The position numbers and the translations under genes were made by a program. This document shows positions 36,335 through 44,376 of a DNA stretch of 64,000 nt, piece by piece. This DNA is from Paracoccus amoyensis (GTDB taxonomy: Bacteria; Pseudomonadota; Alphaproteobacteria; Rhodobacterales; Rhodobacteraceae). Every line of letters begins with the position of its first letter. Position 1 is the stretch's first letter. The stretch spans positions 124,001 through 188,000 of the forward strand of contig NZ_JACOQL010000004.1 in the NCBI RefSeq assembly GCF_014490725.1. Reading direction: 5' to 3'. Below the pieces are notes generated by a model. That model worked only from the letters and a program-made list of their open reading frames with translations, was not told where the DNA came from and searched no databases.

Positions 36335-37390
36335 ATGCCCCGCATCGACCGTGCCGACCTGATCGACTTCGCCTGCACCCTGCTGGCGCGGCAAGGGATG
36401 GAAGCTGACAAGGCCATCGTCACCGCAGAAGTGCTGGTCGAAGGTGACATGATCGGCCATGACACCCACGGTCTGCAATTGATGCATTGGTATCTGGAAT
36501 CGCTGCAGGAGGGGTCGCTGAACGGCAAAGGCAGTTATCAGGTGGTGGCCGATAAGGGGGCGGGCTTTGTCTGGGATGGCAGGTTGCTGCCCGGCGCATG
36601 GCTGCTGACCACGGCGCTGGATCAGGCGGTCCTACGCGCCCGTGAATATGGCATCGTCGGCGCCGCGATCCGCAATTCGCACCATACCTGTGCGCTGTCG
36701 GCCTATATGCGCAAGGTCACGGATCAGGGGCTGATCGTGCAGATTTCCGTCTCCAATCCAGCAGCGGCGCGGGTGGCGCCCTATGGTGGAACCAAGCCGC
36801 TATTGACCCCGAATCCGATTGCCATGGGCTTTCCCACCACGGGCGATCCGATCCTTGTCGACGTCTCCGCCTCGATCACCACCACCACGATGACGCAGCT
36901 TTTGGCGAAAAAGGGCGAGCGTTATCCCGAACCATGGGGCCTGACCGCCGGCGGCCAACCCACCGACGACCCGCGTGAGATCACCGAAAACGGTGGCACG
37001 ATGATGCCGCTAGGCGGTGCGTTGAAGGGGCACAAGGGCTATGGGCTGGCGCTGATGGTCGATCTGCTGGGGCAAGGGTTGTCTGGCAAGGGGCGGGCGA
37101 ATACCACCGCCCCCGGTCCGCTGGCCCAAAGCGCCTATATTCAGGTGATCGACCCGAATTTCTTTGCCGGGCTGGACGCGTTCACCGAACAATCCGACTG
37201 GACCGCCAACGCCGCCCGCACCAACTCGCCCGCGCCGTGGAACAACGGCCCGGTTCGTGTGCCGGGCGACAGCGCATCCCGAAAACGCCGCAGGGCGCTG
37301 ACCGATGGTGTGCCGGTGGCTGATGGCGACTGGGCGCGGATCGCGAAACATGCGGAACGTCTGGGGGTTGCGATGCCCGCCGCGGCCTGA
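36335..37390 (+). CDS. Ldh2/YiaK-type malate/lactate dehydrogenase family oxidoreductase
   Basis: 351 residues from the ATG at 36335; a longer frame reaches back into the binding-protein gene. Family features are the catalytic His and its partners in IRNSHHTCALSAYM, VAPYGGTKPLLTPNPIAMGFPT, and GHKGYGLALMVDLL near the C-terminus. The fold is the unusual NAD(P)-binding fold of the YlbC/YiaK group, whose members reduce keto acids such as 2,3-diketogulonate or pyrroline-2-carboxylate. Here it would act on a sugar-derived keto acid in the uronate island. Convergent with the GntR gene at 37401. Confidence 0.83.
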   Translation: MPRIDRADLIDFACTLLARQGMEADKAIVTAEVLVEGDMIGHDTHGLQLMHWYLESLQEGSLNGKGSYQVVADKGAGFVWDGRLLPGAWLLTTALDQAVLRAREYGIVGAAIRNSHHTCALSAYMRKVTDQGLIVQISVSNPAAARVAPYGGTKPLLTPNPIAMGFPTTGDPILVDVSASITTTTMTQLLAKKGERYPEPWGLTAGGQPTDDPREITENGGTMMPLGGALKGHKGYGLALMVDLLGQGLSGKGRANTTAPGPLAQSAYIQVIDPNFFAGLDAFTEQSDWTANAARTNSPAPWNNGPVRVPGDSASRKRRRALTDGVPVADGDWARIAKHAERLGVAMPAAA

Positions 37391-37400
37391 CGCGACCGGG

Positions 37401-38093
37401 TCAGCCGTCGAACACATCCGGGCGGTCGATGTGCAGTCGTGCGATGATCGTTTCAATCCGGCTCAGGTGTTGTTTCACCGCCCCCGCGGCGGCCTGCCCG
37501 TCACGGTCACGTAGCGCCGTTAGTATCTGGCGATGTTCCTGCAGCGCGACATCCGCGCCATAGGACAGGCTAAGGTAACGCGCACGGTCCATATGCCCCT
37601 TGTTTTCCTTGATCAGCGCCCAGACGAATTCCAACCCTGCATAATTGCAGATGTCGTGGTGGAACTGGTCGTCCAAAGCGTGAAACCGGGATCTTTCCCC
37701 CGCCTCGACCGCTGCCGCCTGCCGCTGAACCAGCGTATCCAGCGCATCCAGTTGCTTTTCTGTCAGCACCTGCGCCGCAGTTCGCATGCAGGCTTCTTCC
37801 AAAGCTGATCGGATGAAATAGGCTTGTAGCACCGCATCTTCGGAAATCGGGGTGACGGTTGTTGCACGCTGCGGCCGGATCTGGATGAAACCCAGTTGCG
37901 ACAGCCGATAGAACGCATCGCGCACCGGCTGGCGGGACACGCCCATTTGCTGGGCAACTTCGATTTCCGACAGTTTGGCACCCGGAGCCAGCGTCAGATT
38001 CACCACGCGCTCATACAGCAAATCGAAGATCTGATCGGTAACGGTTCGCGCGCGCATCACGTCAAGTGGGGGTGCGGTTCGCTGTTCTGACAT
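37401..38093 (-). CDS. GntR family regulator, FadR/FCD subgroup (second)
   Basis: 230 residues. Winged helix at about 17-80 (TVTDQIFDLLYERVVNLTLAPGAKLSEIEVAQQMGVSRQPVRDAFYRLSQLGF), and an FCD domain with FHALDDQFHHDI and KQHLSRIETII metal-type histidines. It is divergent from uxaC, with a tandem CTAG-type operator in the 90-bp gap. It likely represses the uxaC operon and itself until a uronate or ketouronate is present. It resembles the first GntR only in architecture. Confidence 0.87.
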   Translation of the reverse strand: MSEQRTAPPLDVMRARTVTDQIFDLLYERVVNLTLAPGAKLSEIEVAQQMGVSRQPVRDAFYRLSQLGFIQIRPQRATTVTPISEDAVLQAYFIRSALEEACMRTAAQVLTEKQLDALDTLVQRQAAAVEAGERSRFHALDDQFHHDICNYAGLEFVWALIKENKGHMDRARYLSLSYGADVALQEHRQILTALRDRDGQAAAGAVKQHLSRIETIIARLHIDRPDVFDG

Positions 38094-38109
38094 CGTTACA
38101 TCTCCAGAA

Positions 38110-38138
38110 TTGACCCAACTAGAAAACTAGCATATTAG
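38110..38138 (+). promoter_or_regulatory. candidate promoter of the uxaC operon
   Basis: TTGACC (38110-38115), a 17-bp spacer and TATTAG (38133-38138), 46 bp before the uxaC start. The same -10 word and spacing occur at 31190-31218. Confidence 0.55.
38119..38138. promoter_or_regulatory. tandem GntR operator candidate (copy d)
   Basis: Three CTAG/TTAG words at 8-bp steps: CTAG-AAAA-CTAG-CATA-TTAG. The last twelve bases, 38127-38138, are the copy matching the sites at 25836, 31207 and 34613. The array fills the promoter spacer and -10 box. Confidence 0.55.
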
Positions 38139-38183
38139 TTCACGACAGGAACACAAGCTTTGAGTCGTTTGAGGAGGCGGTGA

Positions 38184-39590
38184 ATGGCATTGCTGGACGA
38201 AGATCGCCTGTTTCCGGTGGATGGGAAAACCCGCGATCTGGCCCGTGCGCTTTATGCCGACATCAAGGATCTGCCGCTGATCAGCCCGCATGGTCATACC
38301 GATCCGCGCTGGTTTGCCGAAGATCAGCCATTCGCCGATCCCGCCCAGCTTTTCGTGACGCCCGATCACTACGTCTTTCGGATGCTGTGTTCCCAGGGCG
38401 TGGCCCTGGCCGATCTGGGCGTGCCGCGCGTGGATGGCGGTCCGACGGAAACCGATGGGCGCAAGATCTGGGGGTTATTTGCGGAAAATTACTATCTGCT
38501 GGCCGGGACGCCATCGCGGATGTGGCTGGATCACAGCTTTCAGCATGTGTTTGGGATCGACCGCCGCCTAAATGCGGAAACCGCCGATTGGTATTACGAC
38601 CATATTGCGGATTGTCTGGCGCAACCGGAATTTCGTCCGCGCGCGCTGTTCAAGCGGTTCAACATCGAAGCGATCGCCACGACCGAACCCGCCACCGACG
38701 ATCTGCGCTGGCATCGGATGATCCGCGATTCCGGTTGGAATGGGCGGGTGATCACCGCTTATCGCCCGGATGGTGTGATCGACCCCGACATGGCGGGCTT
38801 TGCCGATAATGTCGCGCTTATGGGTCAGCAGACCGGCTTTGATACCGCGACATGGGCAGGCTATCTGGACGCGCATCGCGCGCGGCGCGCCTATTTCAAG
38901 GAATTTGGTGCGACCTCTTCGGATCACGGCCACGCCAGCGCCCGGACCGAGGATTTGCCGCAGAACGACGCCGCCGCCCTGTTTCAGAAGGCGCTGGCAG
39001 GGCAATGCAGCCCCGAGGAGGCCGACATCTTCCGTGGGCATATGCTGACGGAAATGGCGCGGATGAGCATCGAGGATGGTCTGGTCCTGCAGATCCACCC
39101 CGGATCTCGGCGCAACCATTCTGATGAGATCCTGCGAACCTTTGGGCGTGACAAGGGGTTCGATATACCGGGTCGCACCGACTATGTCACTGCGTTGCGC
39201 CCGTTGCTGAACGCGGTCGGCATGAACCGCGATCTGACGGTCGTTCTGTTCACGCTGGACGAGACGTCTTATGCCCGCGAACTGGCCCCGCTGGCGGGTG
39301 TCTATCCCTGCCTGCGGCTTGGTCCTGCGTGGTGGTTTCACGACAGCGCCGAAGGCATGCGGCGGTTTCGCGAAATGACGACCGAAACGGCGGGCTTCTA
39401 TAACACCGTCGGTTTCAACGACGACACGCGTGCATTCTGCTCGATCCCGGCCCGGCATGACGTCGCCCGGCGGGTGGACTGCACCTATCTGGCGACGCTT
39501 GTCGCCACCGGGCGCCTTGCCGAGGACGAGGCGCCCGGACTTGCGCATCAGCTGAGCTACGGGCTGGCGAAACGCGCCTATAAACTTTGA
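38184..39590 (+). CDS. uxaC: glucuronate/galacturonate isomerase
   Basis: 468 residues, the usual size of uronate isomerase, an amidohydrolase-superfamily barrel. Metal-site and family motifs: LISPHGHTDPRWFAEDQPF near 32-50, ALFKRFNIEAIATTEPATDDL, and GAWWFHDS-like PAWWFHDSAEGMRRFRE. It converts D-glucuronate to D-fructuronate and D-galacturonate to D-tagaturonate, the first step of the isomerase route. GAGGAGG precedes the ATG. First gene of an operon running to uxaA at 47264. Confidence 0.95.
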   Translation: MALLDEDRLFPVDGKTRDLARALYADIKDLPLISPHGHTDPRWFAEDQPFADPAQLFVTPDHYVFRMLCSQGVALADLGVPRVDGGPTETDGRKIWGLFAENYYLLAGTPSRMWLDHSFQHVFGIDRRLNAETADWYYDHIADCLAQPEFRPRALFKRFNIEAIATTEPATDDLRWHRMIRDSGWNGRVITAYRPDGVIDPDMAGFADNVALMGQQTGFDTATWAGYLDAHRARRAYFKEFGATSSDHGHASARTEDLPQNDAAALFQKALAGQCSPEEADIFRGHMLTEMARMSIEDGLVLQIHPGSRRNHSDEILRTFGRDKGFDIPGRTDYVTALRPLLNAVGMNRDLTVVLFTLDETSYARELAPLAGVYPCLRLGPAWWFHDSAEGMRRFREMTTETAGFYNTVGFNDDTRAFCSIPARHDVARRVDCTYLATLVATGRLAEDEAPGLAHQLSYGLAKRAYKL

Positions 39591-39612
39591 AAAAATGTAA
39601 CGGGAGGAAAAC

Positions 39613-40598
39613 ATGAAACATCTGAAAGTGACACTTGCCGCGCTGCTTGCATCTGCCGCGCTGACCAGTGCGGCCGCCGCGGCGGATTGCGAAATCACAC
39701 TGCGGTCGTCCGACACGCATCCCGACGGCTATCCCACGGTCGAGGGCGTCAAGGCGATGGCGGTCGAGGTCAAGGAAAAATCCCAGGGCCGCATCGCATC
39801 GAAGTGTTCCCTTCCTCTCAGTTGGGCGAAGAAAAGGATACCATCGAACAGACCCAGTTCGGTGTGATCGACATGGTTCGCGCATCCTTTGGCACGTTCA
39901 ACGACATCGTGCCGGAAACGCAGCTTTTCTCGCTGCCCTATCTGTTCCGCTCGGAAGACCACATGCACAATGTCATGGACGGCCCGATCGGCGAGGAATT
40001 GGGGCGGGCGTTCGAGGACAAGGATCTGGTCGCACTGGCCTATTACGACGGCGGTGCCCGCAGTTTCTATAACTCGCAAAAGCCGATTCAGTCGATTGAG
40101 GATCTGAAGGATATGAAGTTCCGCGTGATGCAGAACGATGTCTTCGTGGACATGATGTCGGCGCTTGGCGCGAATGCCACGCCAATGCCCTATGGCGAGG
40201 TTTATTCATCCATCCAGACCGGCGTGATCGACGGTGCGGAAAACAATTTCCCCAGCTATGACAGCTCTGGTCACGCCGAGGTCGCCAAATATTTCACGCT
40301 GGACCAGCATCTGATGGTGCCGGAGCTGGTGGCCATGTCCAAATCCAGCTGGGACAAGCTGTCGCCCGAGGACCAGACGATCCTGCGTGACGCCGCGCGC
40401 AATTCGGCAACCGTTCAGCGCCAGCTTTGGGCAGATCAGGAAAAGGCATCCGAAGACAAGGTCGTCGCGGCCGGGGCCGAGATTGTTCGCGACATCGACA
40501 AGCAACCCTTCATCGACGCGATGGGCCCGGTTTACGAAAAATACGTGACCACGCCCGAAGCCCAGGATCTGGTCAAGCGGATTCAGGATACGCAGTAA
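39613..40598 (+). pseudogene. TRAP transporter substrate-binding protein DctP, frameshifted
   Basis: The frame from the ATG at 39613 gives a signal peptide (cleavage after AAAAA near residue 24) and [19 protein letters not shown], then loses the family sequence at about 39796-39797 and stops at 39867. The rest, [20 protein letters not shown] onward to 40598, is in another frame and intact. One missing base in GC(C)ATC would restore about 328 residues of a DctP protein, with [13 protein letters not shown] and [20 protein letters not shown], which holds the carboxylate-binding Arg region. Next to uxaC it is expected to bind uronates. Real inactivation and sequencing error cannot be told apart here. 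Confidence 0.85.
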
Positions 40599-40604
40599 CC
40601 GCTT

Positions 40605-40635
40605 GCCGCCCGCGCATCCCACACGCGCGGGCGGC
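40605..40635 (+). terminator. hairpin between dctP and dctQ
   Basis: A perfect 11-bp stem GCCGCCCGCGC/GCGCGGGCGGC with a 9-nt loop, followed by a short TGCGTTTC. It lies just after the binding-protein stop, as at 8824 and 36288, and likely lowers permease expression relative to the binding protein. Confidence 0.6.
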
Positions 40636-40662
40636 TGCGTTTCAGCCAAGAGGAAGGGACCG

Positions 40663-41256
40663 ATGCGGAACGGATTGATAAAACTGGCCGATGTGACCGG
40701 GCTGATCGCCCGTGGCGCATTGTGGCTTGCGGGCATCGGGCTGGTCCTGATGACGGTCTTTGTCTTTGCCCAGGTGTTCTATCGATATGTCGTCGGCCAC
40801 AGCTTGTTCTGGTCGGAACCGGCAGCCGTCATGCTGATGGGCTGGTTCATCTTTCTGGGCGCGGCGGTCGGTGTGAAGGAGGGCTATCACCTGTCTTTCG
40901 ATGTCGGCCTGATGGTCGTGCCCGAGAGCTGGCGGCCCTGGTTTCATACGCTGTCCGATCTGGTGGTGACGGCCTTTGGCTTTGGCATGGCGTGGTATGG
41001 CCAGCAATTGGCGGCCAAGGCGGCCGGTGGTGCCATTCCGGGGCTTGGAATTTCCCGGATCTGGGATTTTGCGCCGCTGATCGCGGGTGGTCTGCTGCTG
41101 ATTCTGTTTTCGGCCGAACGCATCCTGCGCCGGGCAGTGGGCCTGCGCACGCTGCGCTTCGGCGATATGGACGACGCCGCCGATGGGGAGCTTGACGGCC
41201 ATGTCCGTGGACCAGTTGCCGAACAAGCCCTGCGCGATCATCAAGGCAGAAGGTAA
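40663..41256 (+). CDS. TRAP transporter small permease (DctQ)
   Basis: 197 residues, four membrane helices (about 15-40, 50-70, 90-110, 130-150) with the DctQ signature FAQVFYRYVVGHSLFWSEPAAVMLMGWFIFLGAA and a conserved GYHLSFDVG loop. A longer than usual charged C-terminus of about 40 residues follows. Start ATG at 40663 after AGGAAGGG. It pairs with the large subunit that begins 4 bp after its stop to import acids with sodium. Confidence 0.9.
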   Translation: MRNGLIKLADVTGLIARGALWLAGIGLVLMTVFVFAQVFYRYVVGHSLFWSEPAAVMLMGWFIFLGAAVGVKEGYHLSFDVGLMVVPESWRPWFHTLSDLVVTAFGFGMAWYGQQLAAKAAGGAIPGLGISRIWDFAPLIAGGLLLILFSAERILRRAVGLRTLRFGDMDDAADGELDGHVRGPVAEQALRDHQGRR

Positions 41257-41260
41257 GTAC

Positions 41261-42541
41261 ATGGAATATTGGATATTATTCGGCAGTTTCGCAGGTCTGC
41301 TGCTGATCGGCACGCCGGTGGCTTTCTGTCTTGGCGCGGCCAGTTTCTTTACCGTGATGTATTTGGGCCTGCCGCCAGTCGTGGTGTTTCAGCGGTTGAA
41401 TTCCGGCATCTCGGTCATGGCGCTGATGGCCATTCCCTTTTTCATCTATTCCGGCGATCTGATGGTGCGCGGCGACATCGCCCGCAGGCTGGTCGCGCTT
41501 GCGGGGGCGCTGGTCGGGCACCTGAAAGGCGGGCTGGGCCAGGTCAATATCATGGCCTCGTTGATGTTCGGCGGTGTGTCCGGCTCTGCTGCTGCGGATG
41601 CGTCGGCGGTTGGTGGGCTGATGGTGCCGCAGATGAAAAAACGTGGCTATGATGTCGACTATGCGGTCAATATCACCGTCGTCAGCTCGATCATCGCGCT
41701 GATGATCCCGCCCAGCCATAACATGATCATCTACTCGATCGCCGCGGGCGGAAGATTGTCGATTGCCGATCTGTTTACCGCGGGCATCATCCCTGGCCTG
41801 CTTTTGGCCGTGCTGCTGATGATGGCGGCCTGGTGGGTCGCCAAGAAAAAGGGTTATCCGACCGATCCGTTCCCCGGTTTCGCCGTGATGGGGCAGCTTT
41901 TCGTGTCGGCCCTGCCGGGGCTGATCTTGATCGCGATCATCTTTGGCGGCGTGCGTTCGGGGGTGTTTACGGCGTCGGAATCCTCGAACATCGCGGTCGT
42001 CTATGCTCTGCTGGTGACCGCGTTGGTCTATCGCAGCCTGCCCTGGAGCGAGTTTGTCGAGGCAACCATAGGCGCTGTCCGCACCACCGCAATGGTGCTG
42101 CTGGTCATCGGCTGTGCAGCCTGTTTCGGATGGCTTCTGGCCTATCTGAAAGTGCCCGCGCAACTGGTTCAGATGTTGCAGAACGTGTCGGACAATCCGC
42201 TGGTGATTCTGTTGCTGATGAACGTGATCCTGCTGATCCTTGGCACCTTCATGGACATGTCGCCGCTGATCGTCATTACGACGCCGATCTTCCTGCCGGT
42301 GGCGATGGCGTTCGGGGTGGACCCGATCCATTTCGGGGTGATCCTGATCCTGAACCTTGGCATCGGGCTGTGCACGCCGCCGGTTGGCGCGGTGCTGTTT
42401 GTCGGTTGTGCCGTGGGTCGCATCAGCATCTGGCAGGCCATGCGCACGATCTGGCCCTTCTACGGCGCGGCCTTCGCGGCGCTGATGCTGGTCACTTATA
42501 TCCCCGCCCTGTCCCTGTGGCTGCCATCGGTGTTCAAATGA
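41261..42541 (+). CDS. TRAP transporter large permease (DctM)
   Basis: 426 residues from the ATG at 41261, twelve hydrophobic segments. DctM signatures: PFFIYSGDLMVRGDIARRLV, the GGVSGSAAADASAVGGLMVPQM loop, VVSSIIALMIPPSHNMIIYS, and LGTFMDMSPLIVITTPIFLP. It forms the transport channel with DctQ, and its binding protein is the frameshifted gene at 39613. Its stop overlaps the kdgF start by 4 bp. In this operon the substrate is presumably glucuronate or galacturonate. Confidence 0.93.
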   Translation: MEYWILFGSFAGLLLIGTPVAFCLGAASFFTVMYLGLPPVVVFQRLNSGISVMALMAIPFFIYSGDLMVRGDIARRLVALAGALVGHLKGGLGQVNIMASLMFGGVSGSAAADASAVGGLMVPQMKKRGYDVDYAVNITVVSSIIALMIPPSHNMIIYSIAAGGRLSIADLFTAGIIPGLLLAVLLMMAAWWVAKKKGYPTDPFPGFAVMGQLFVSALPGLILIAIIFGGVRSGVFTASESSNIAVVYALLVTALVYRSLPWSEFVEATIGAVRTTAMVLLVIGCAACFGWLLAYLKVPAQLVQMLQNVSDNPLVILLLMNVILLILGTFMDMSPLIVITTPIFLPVAMAFGVDPIHFGVILILNLGIGLCTPPVGAVLFVGCAVGRISIWQAMRTIWPFYGAAFAALMLVTYIPALSLWLPSVFK

Positions 42542-42819
42542 GCGACCCTGTCAGAACCGTTCTGGCCCATTCCCCCGAATTGATGGTCGTCCGCTTTGCC
42601 TTTGCGGCGGGCGACCGGGGCGCGCTGCACAGCCACCCGCATGTCCAATCAACCTATGTCCAGTCCGGGCGCTACCAATTCACGATGGCGGACAAGGAGT
42701 TCGAGATTGGACCGGGCGATGCCTTTGTCATTTCCTCGGGGGCCGAACATGGCTGCCTGTGCCTTGAAGCGGGCGAGTTGATCGACAGCTTTACCCCCCG
42801 CCGCGACGATTTTCTGTGA
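42538..42819 (+). CDS. kdgF: KdgF-type cupin, unsaturated uronate ketonisation
   Basis: A 93-residue single cupin. Metal ligands are seen as His31 and His33 in GALHSHPHVQSTYV, a Gln in the same loop and His71 in SSGAEHGCL; the second cupin motif is IGPGDAFVISSG. KdgF speeds opening of 4,5-unsaturated monouronates from pectin or alginate lyases into the linear keto form used by KduI. The position between a uronate transporter and kduI supports this. Coupled to dctM by ATGA. Confidence 0.82.
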   Translation: MSDPVRTVLAHSPELMVVRFAFAAGDRGALHSHPHVQSTYVQSGRYQFTMADKEFEIGPGDAFVISSGAEHGCLCLEAGELIDSFTPRRDDFL

Positions 42820-42829
42820 AAGGACCGTT

Positions 42830-43654
42830 ATGCTGACCGTTGACACCCGCCACGCCATTCATCCCGAACATGCCAAGGGGATGGATACCGATGCCCTGCG
42901 GCGGCATTTCCTGACCGAGGGCATGTTTGCCGATGGGGAAATCCGTCTGGTCTATACCCATTACGACCGCTTTACCGTTGGTGCGGCCGTGCCTGCGGGT
43001 GGTTCGCTGACGTTGGACAAGGTCGAGGAGACCAAGACCGACAGCTTTCTTGAGCGGCGCGAAATGGGCGTTGTGAATATCGGCGGTCCGGGCACAGTTC
43101 AGGCCGGTGGTCAAAGCTGGGACATGAATTACGGCGATGTGCTGTATCTGGGCATGAGGTCCGGGGCGGTGACGTTTTCCGGACAGGGGCGGTTTTACAT
43201 CACGTCCTGCCCCGCCCATCACGCCTATCCCAGCCGTCTGATCACCGTTGCGGACGCCAAGGAAATGAAGACCGGCGCGGTCGAGACATCGAACAAGCGG
43301 ACCATCCGCCAGTTCATTCACCCGCTGGTCATGGAAAGTTGCCAACTGGTGCTGGGCTATACCACGTTGGAGGACGGCTCGGTCTGGAACACGATGCCCG
43401 CCCATGTCCACGACCGCCGGATGGAGGCGTATCTGTATCACGGCATGGCCCCTGAATCGCGGGTGCTGCATCTGATGGGCGAGCCGCAGGAAACCCGGCA
43501 TATCTTTGTCGCCAATGAACAGGCCGTCATCTCGCCCACATGGTCCATCCATGCGGGGGCGGGTATCGGCGGCTATACGTTCATCTGGGCGATGGCCGGT
43601 GACAATGTCGATTACACCGATATGGACTTTGTTCAGCCGGAGGATTTGCGGTGA
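42830..43654 (+). CDS. kduI: 5-keto-4-deoxyuronate isomerase
   Basis: 274 residues, the standard KduI length. Zinc ligands His192, His194, Glu199 and His241 are visible in MPAHVHDRRMEAYLY and TWSIHAGAG; the signatures DNxYGDVLYLG-like DMNYGDVLYLGMR and PAHHAYP also fit. It converts 5-keto-4-deoxyuronate to 2,5-diketo-3-deoxygluconate in the cytoplasm. Starts 10 bp after kdgF, with AAGGA, and ends within the kduD start codon (GTGA). Confidence 0.94.
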   Translation: MLTVDTRHAIHPEHAKGMDTDALRRHFLTEGMFADGEIRLVYTHYDRFTVGAAVPAGGSLTLDKVEETKTDSFLERREMGVVNIGGPGTVQAGGQSWDMNYGDVLYLGMRSGAVTFSGQGRFYITSCPAHHAYPSRLITVADAKEMKTGAVETSNKRTIRQFIHPLVMESCQLVLGYTTLEDGSVWNTMPAHVHDRRMEAYLYHGMAPESRVLHLMGEPQETRHIFVANEQAVISPTWSIHAGAGIGGYTFIWAMAGDNVDYTDMDFVQPEDLR

Positions 43655-44376
43655 ACCCGTTTTCGCTGGACGGCCAGACGGCCTTGGTCACCGGCGCGAA
43701 TACCGGCATCGGGCAGGCGATTGCCGTCGCCATGGCGCAGGCGGGGGCCGATGTCATCGCCGCAGGCCGTCGCGATTGCGATGAAACGCTGGCGCTTATG
43801 GGATCGGGGCAGGGGATGCGTCTGGATTTCTCCGATCCGATGGCTGCGCGTGACGTGTTTGCGGATCAACAGATCGACATTCTGGTGAATAACGCGGGGA
43901 TCATCCGCCGCAACGACGCTGTCGATTTCACCGAAGCCGATTGGGACGACGTGATGGACGTGAACGCCAAGGCGCTGTTCTTTACCTGTCAGGCATTTGC
44001 CCGTGCCGCGTTGCCGCGTGGCCGGGGCAAGATCGTCAACATCGCCTCGCTTCTATCCTTTCAGGGCGGTATCCGTGTGCCCTCCTATACCGCCAGCAAG
44101 CATGGCGTGGCGGGCCTGACCAAGCTAATGGCGAATGAATGGGCGTCGCGTGGGCTGAACGTCAACGCCATTGCGCCGGGCTATATCGAAACCAACAATA
44201 CCAAGGCGCTGCGCGCCGATCCCGACCGCTCGCAGGCGATCCTTGAGCGCATCCCGGCCGGCCGTTGGGGCAGGGCGGAAGATATCGGCCAGACCGCCGT
44301 CTTCCTTGCTGCGCCCGCGTCGGATTACATCAACGGTGCGGTGCTGAACGTCGATGGAGGCTGGCTTGCAAGATAG
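43651..44376 (+). CDS. kduD: 2-dehydro-3-deoxy-D-gluconate 5-dehydrogenase, SDR
   Basis: 241 residues with a GTG start after a GGAGGA site. SDR motifs: TGANTGIG near 12-19, NNAG, catalytic Ser in NIASLLSFQGG and YTASK. KduD reduces 2,5-diketo-3-deoxygluconate to KDG, completing the unsaturated-uronate branch that starts with KdgF and KduI. Directly coupled to kduI and overlapping the next gene by about 20 bp. Confidence 0.9.
   Translation: MNPFSLDGQTALVTGANTGIGQAIAVAMAQAGADVIAAGRRDCDETLALMGSGQGMRLDFSDPMAARDVFADQQIDILVNNAGIIRRNDAVDFTEADWDDVMDVNAKALFFTCQAFARAALPRGRGKIVNIASLLSFQGGIRVPSYTASKHGVAGLTKLMANEWASRGLNVNAIAPGYIETNNTKALRADPDRSQAILERIPAGRWGRAEDIGQTAVFLAAPASDYINGAVLNVDGGWLAR

Noticed and set aside
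35005..36528. 507-codon minus-strand frame opposite the ABC binding-protein gene
   Set aside because: The plus-strand protein has a signal peptide, family motifs and a good ribosome site; the minus frame has low-complexity His/Arg-rich sequence typical of antisense frames.
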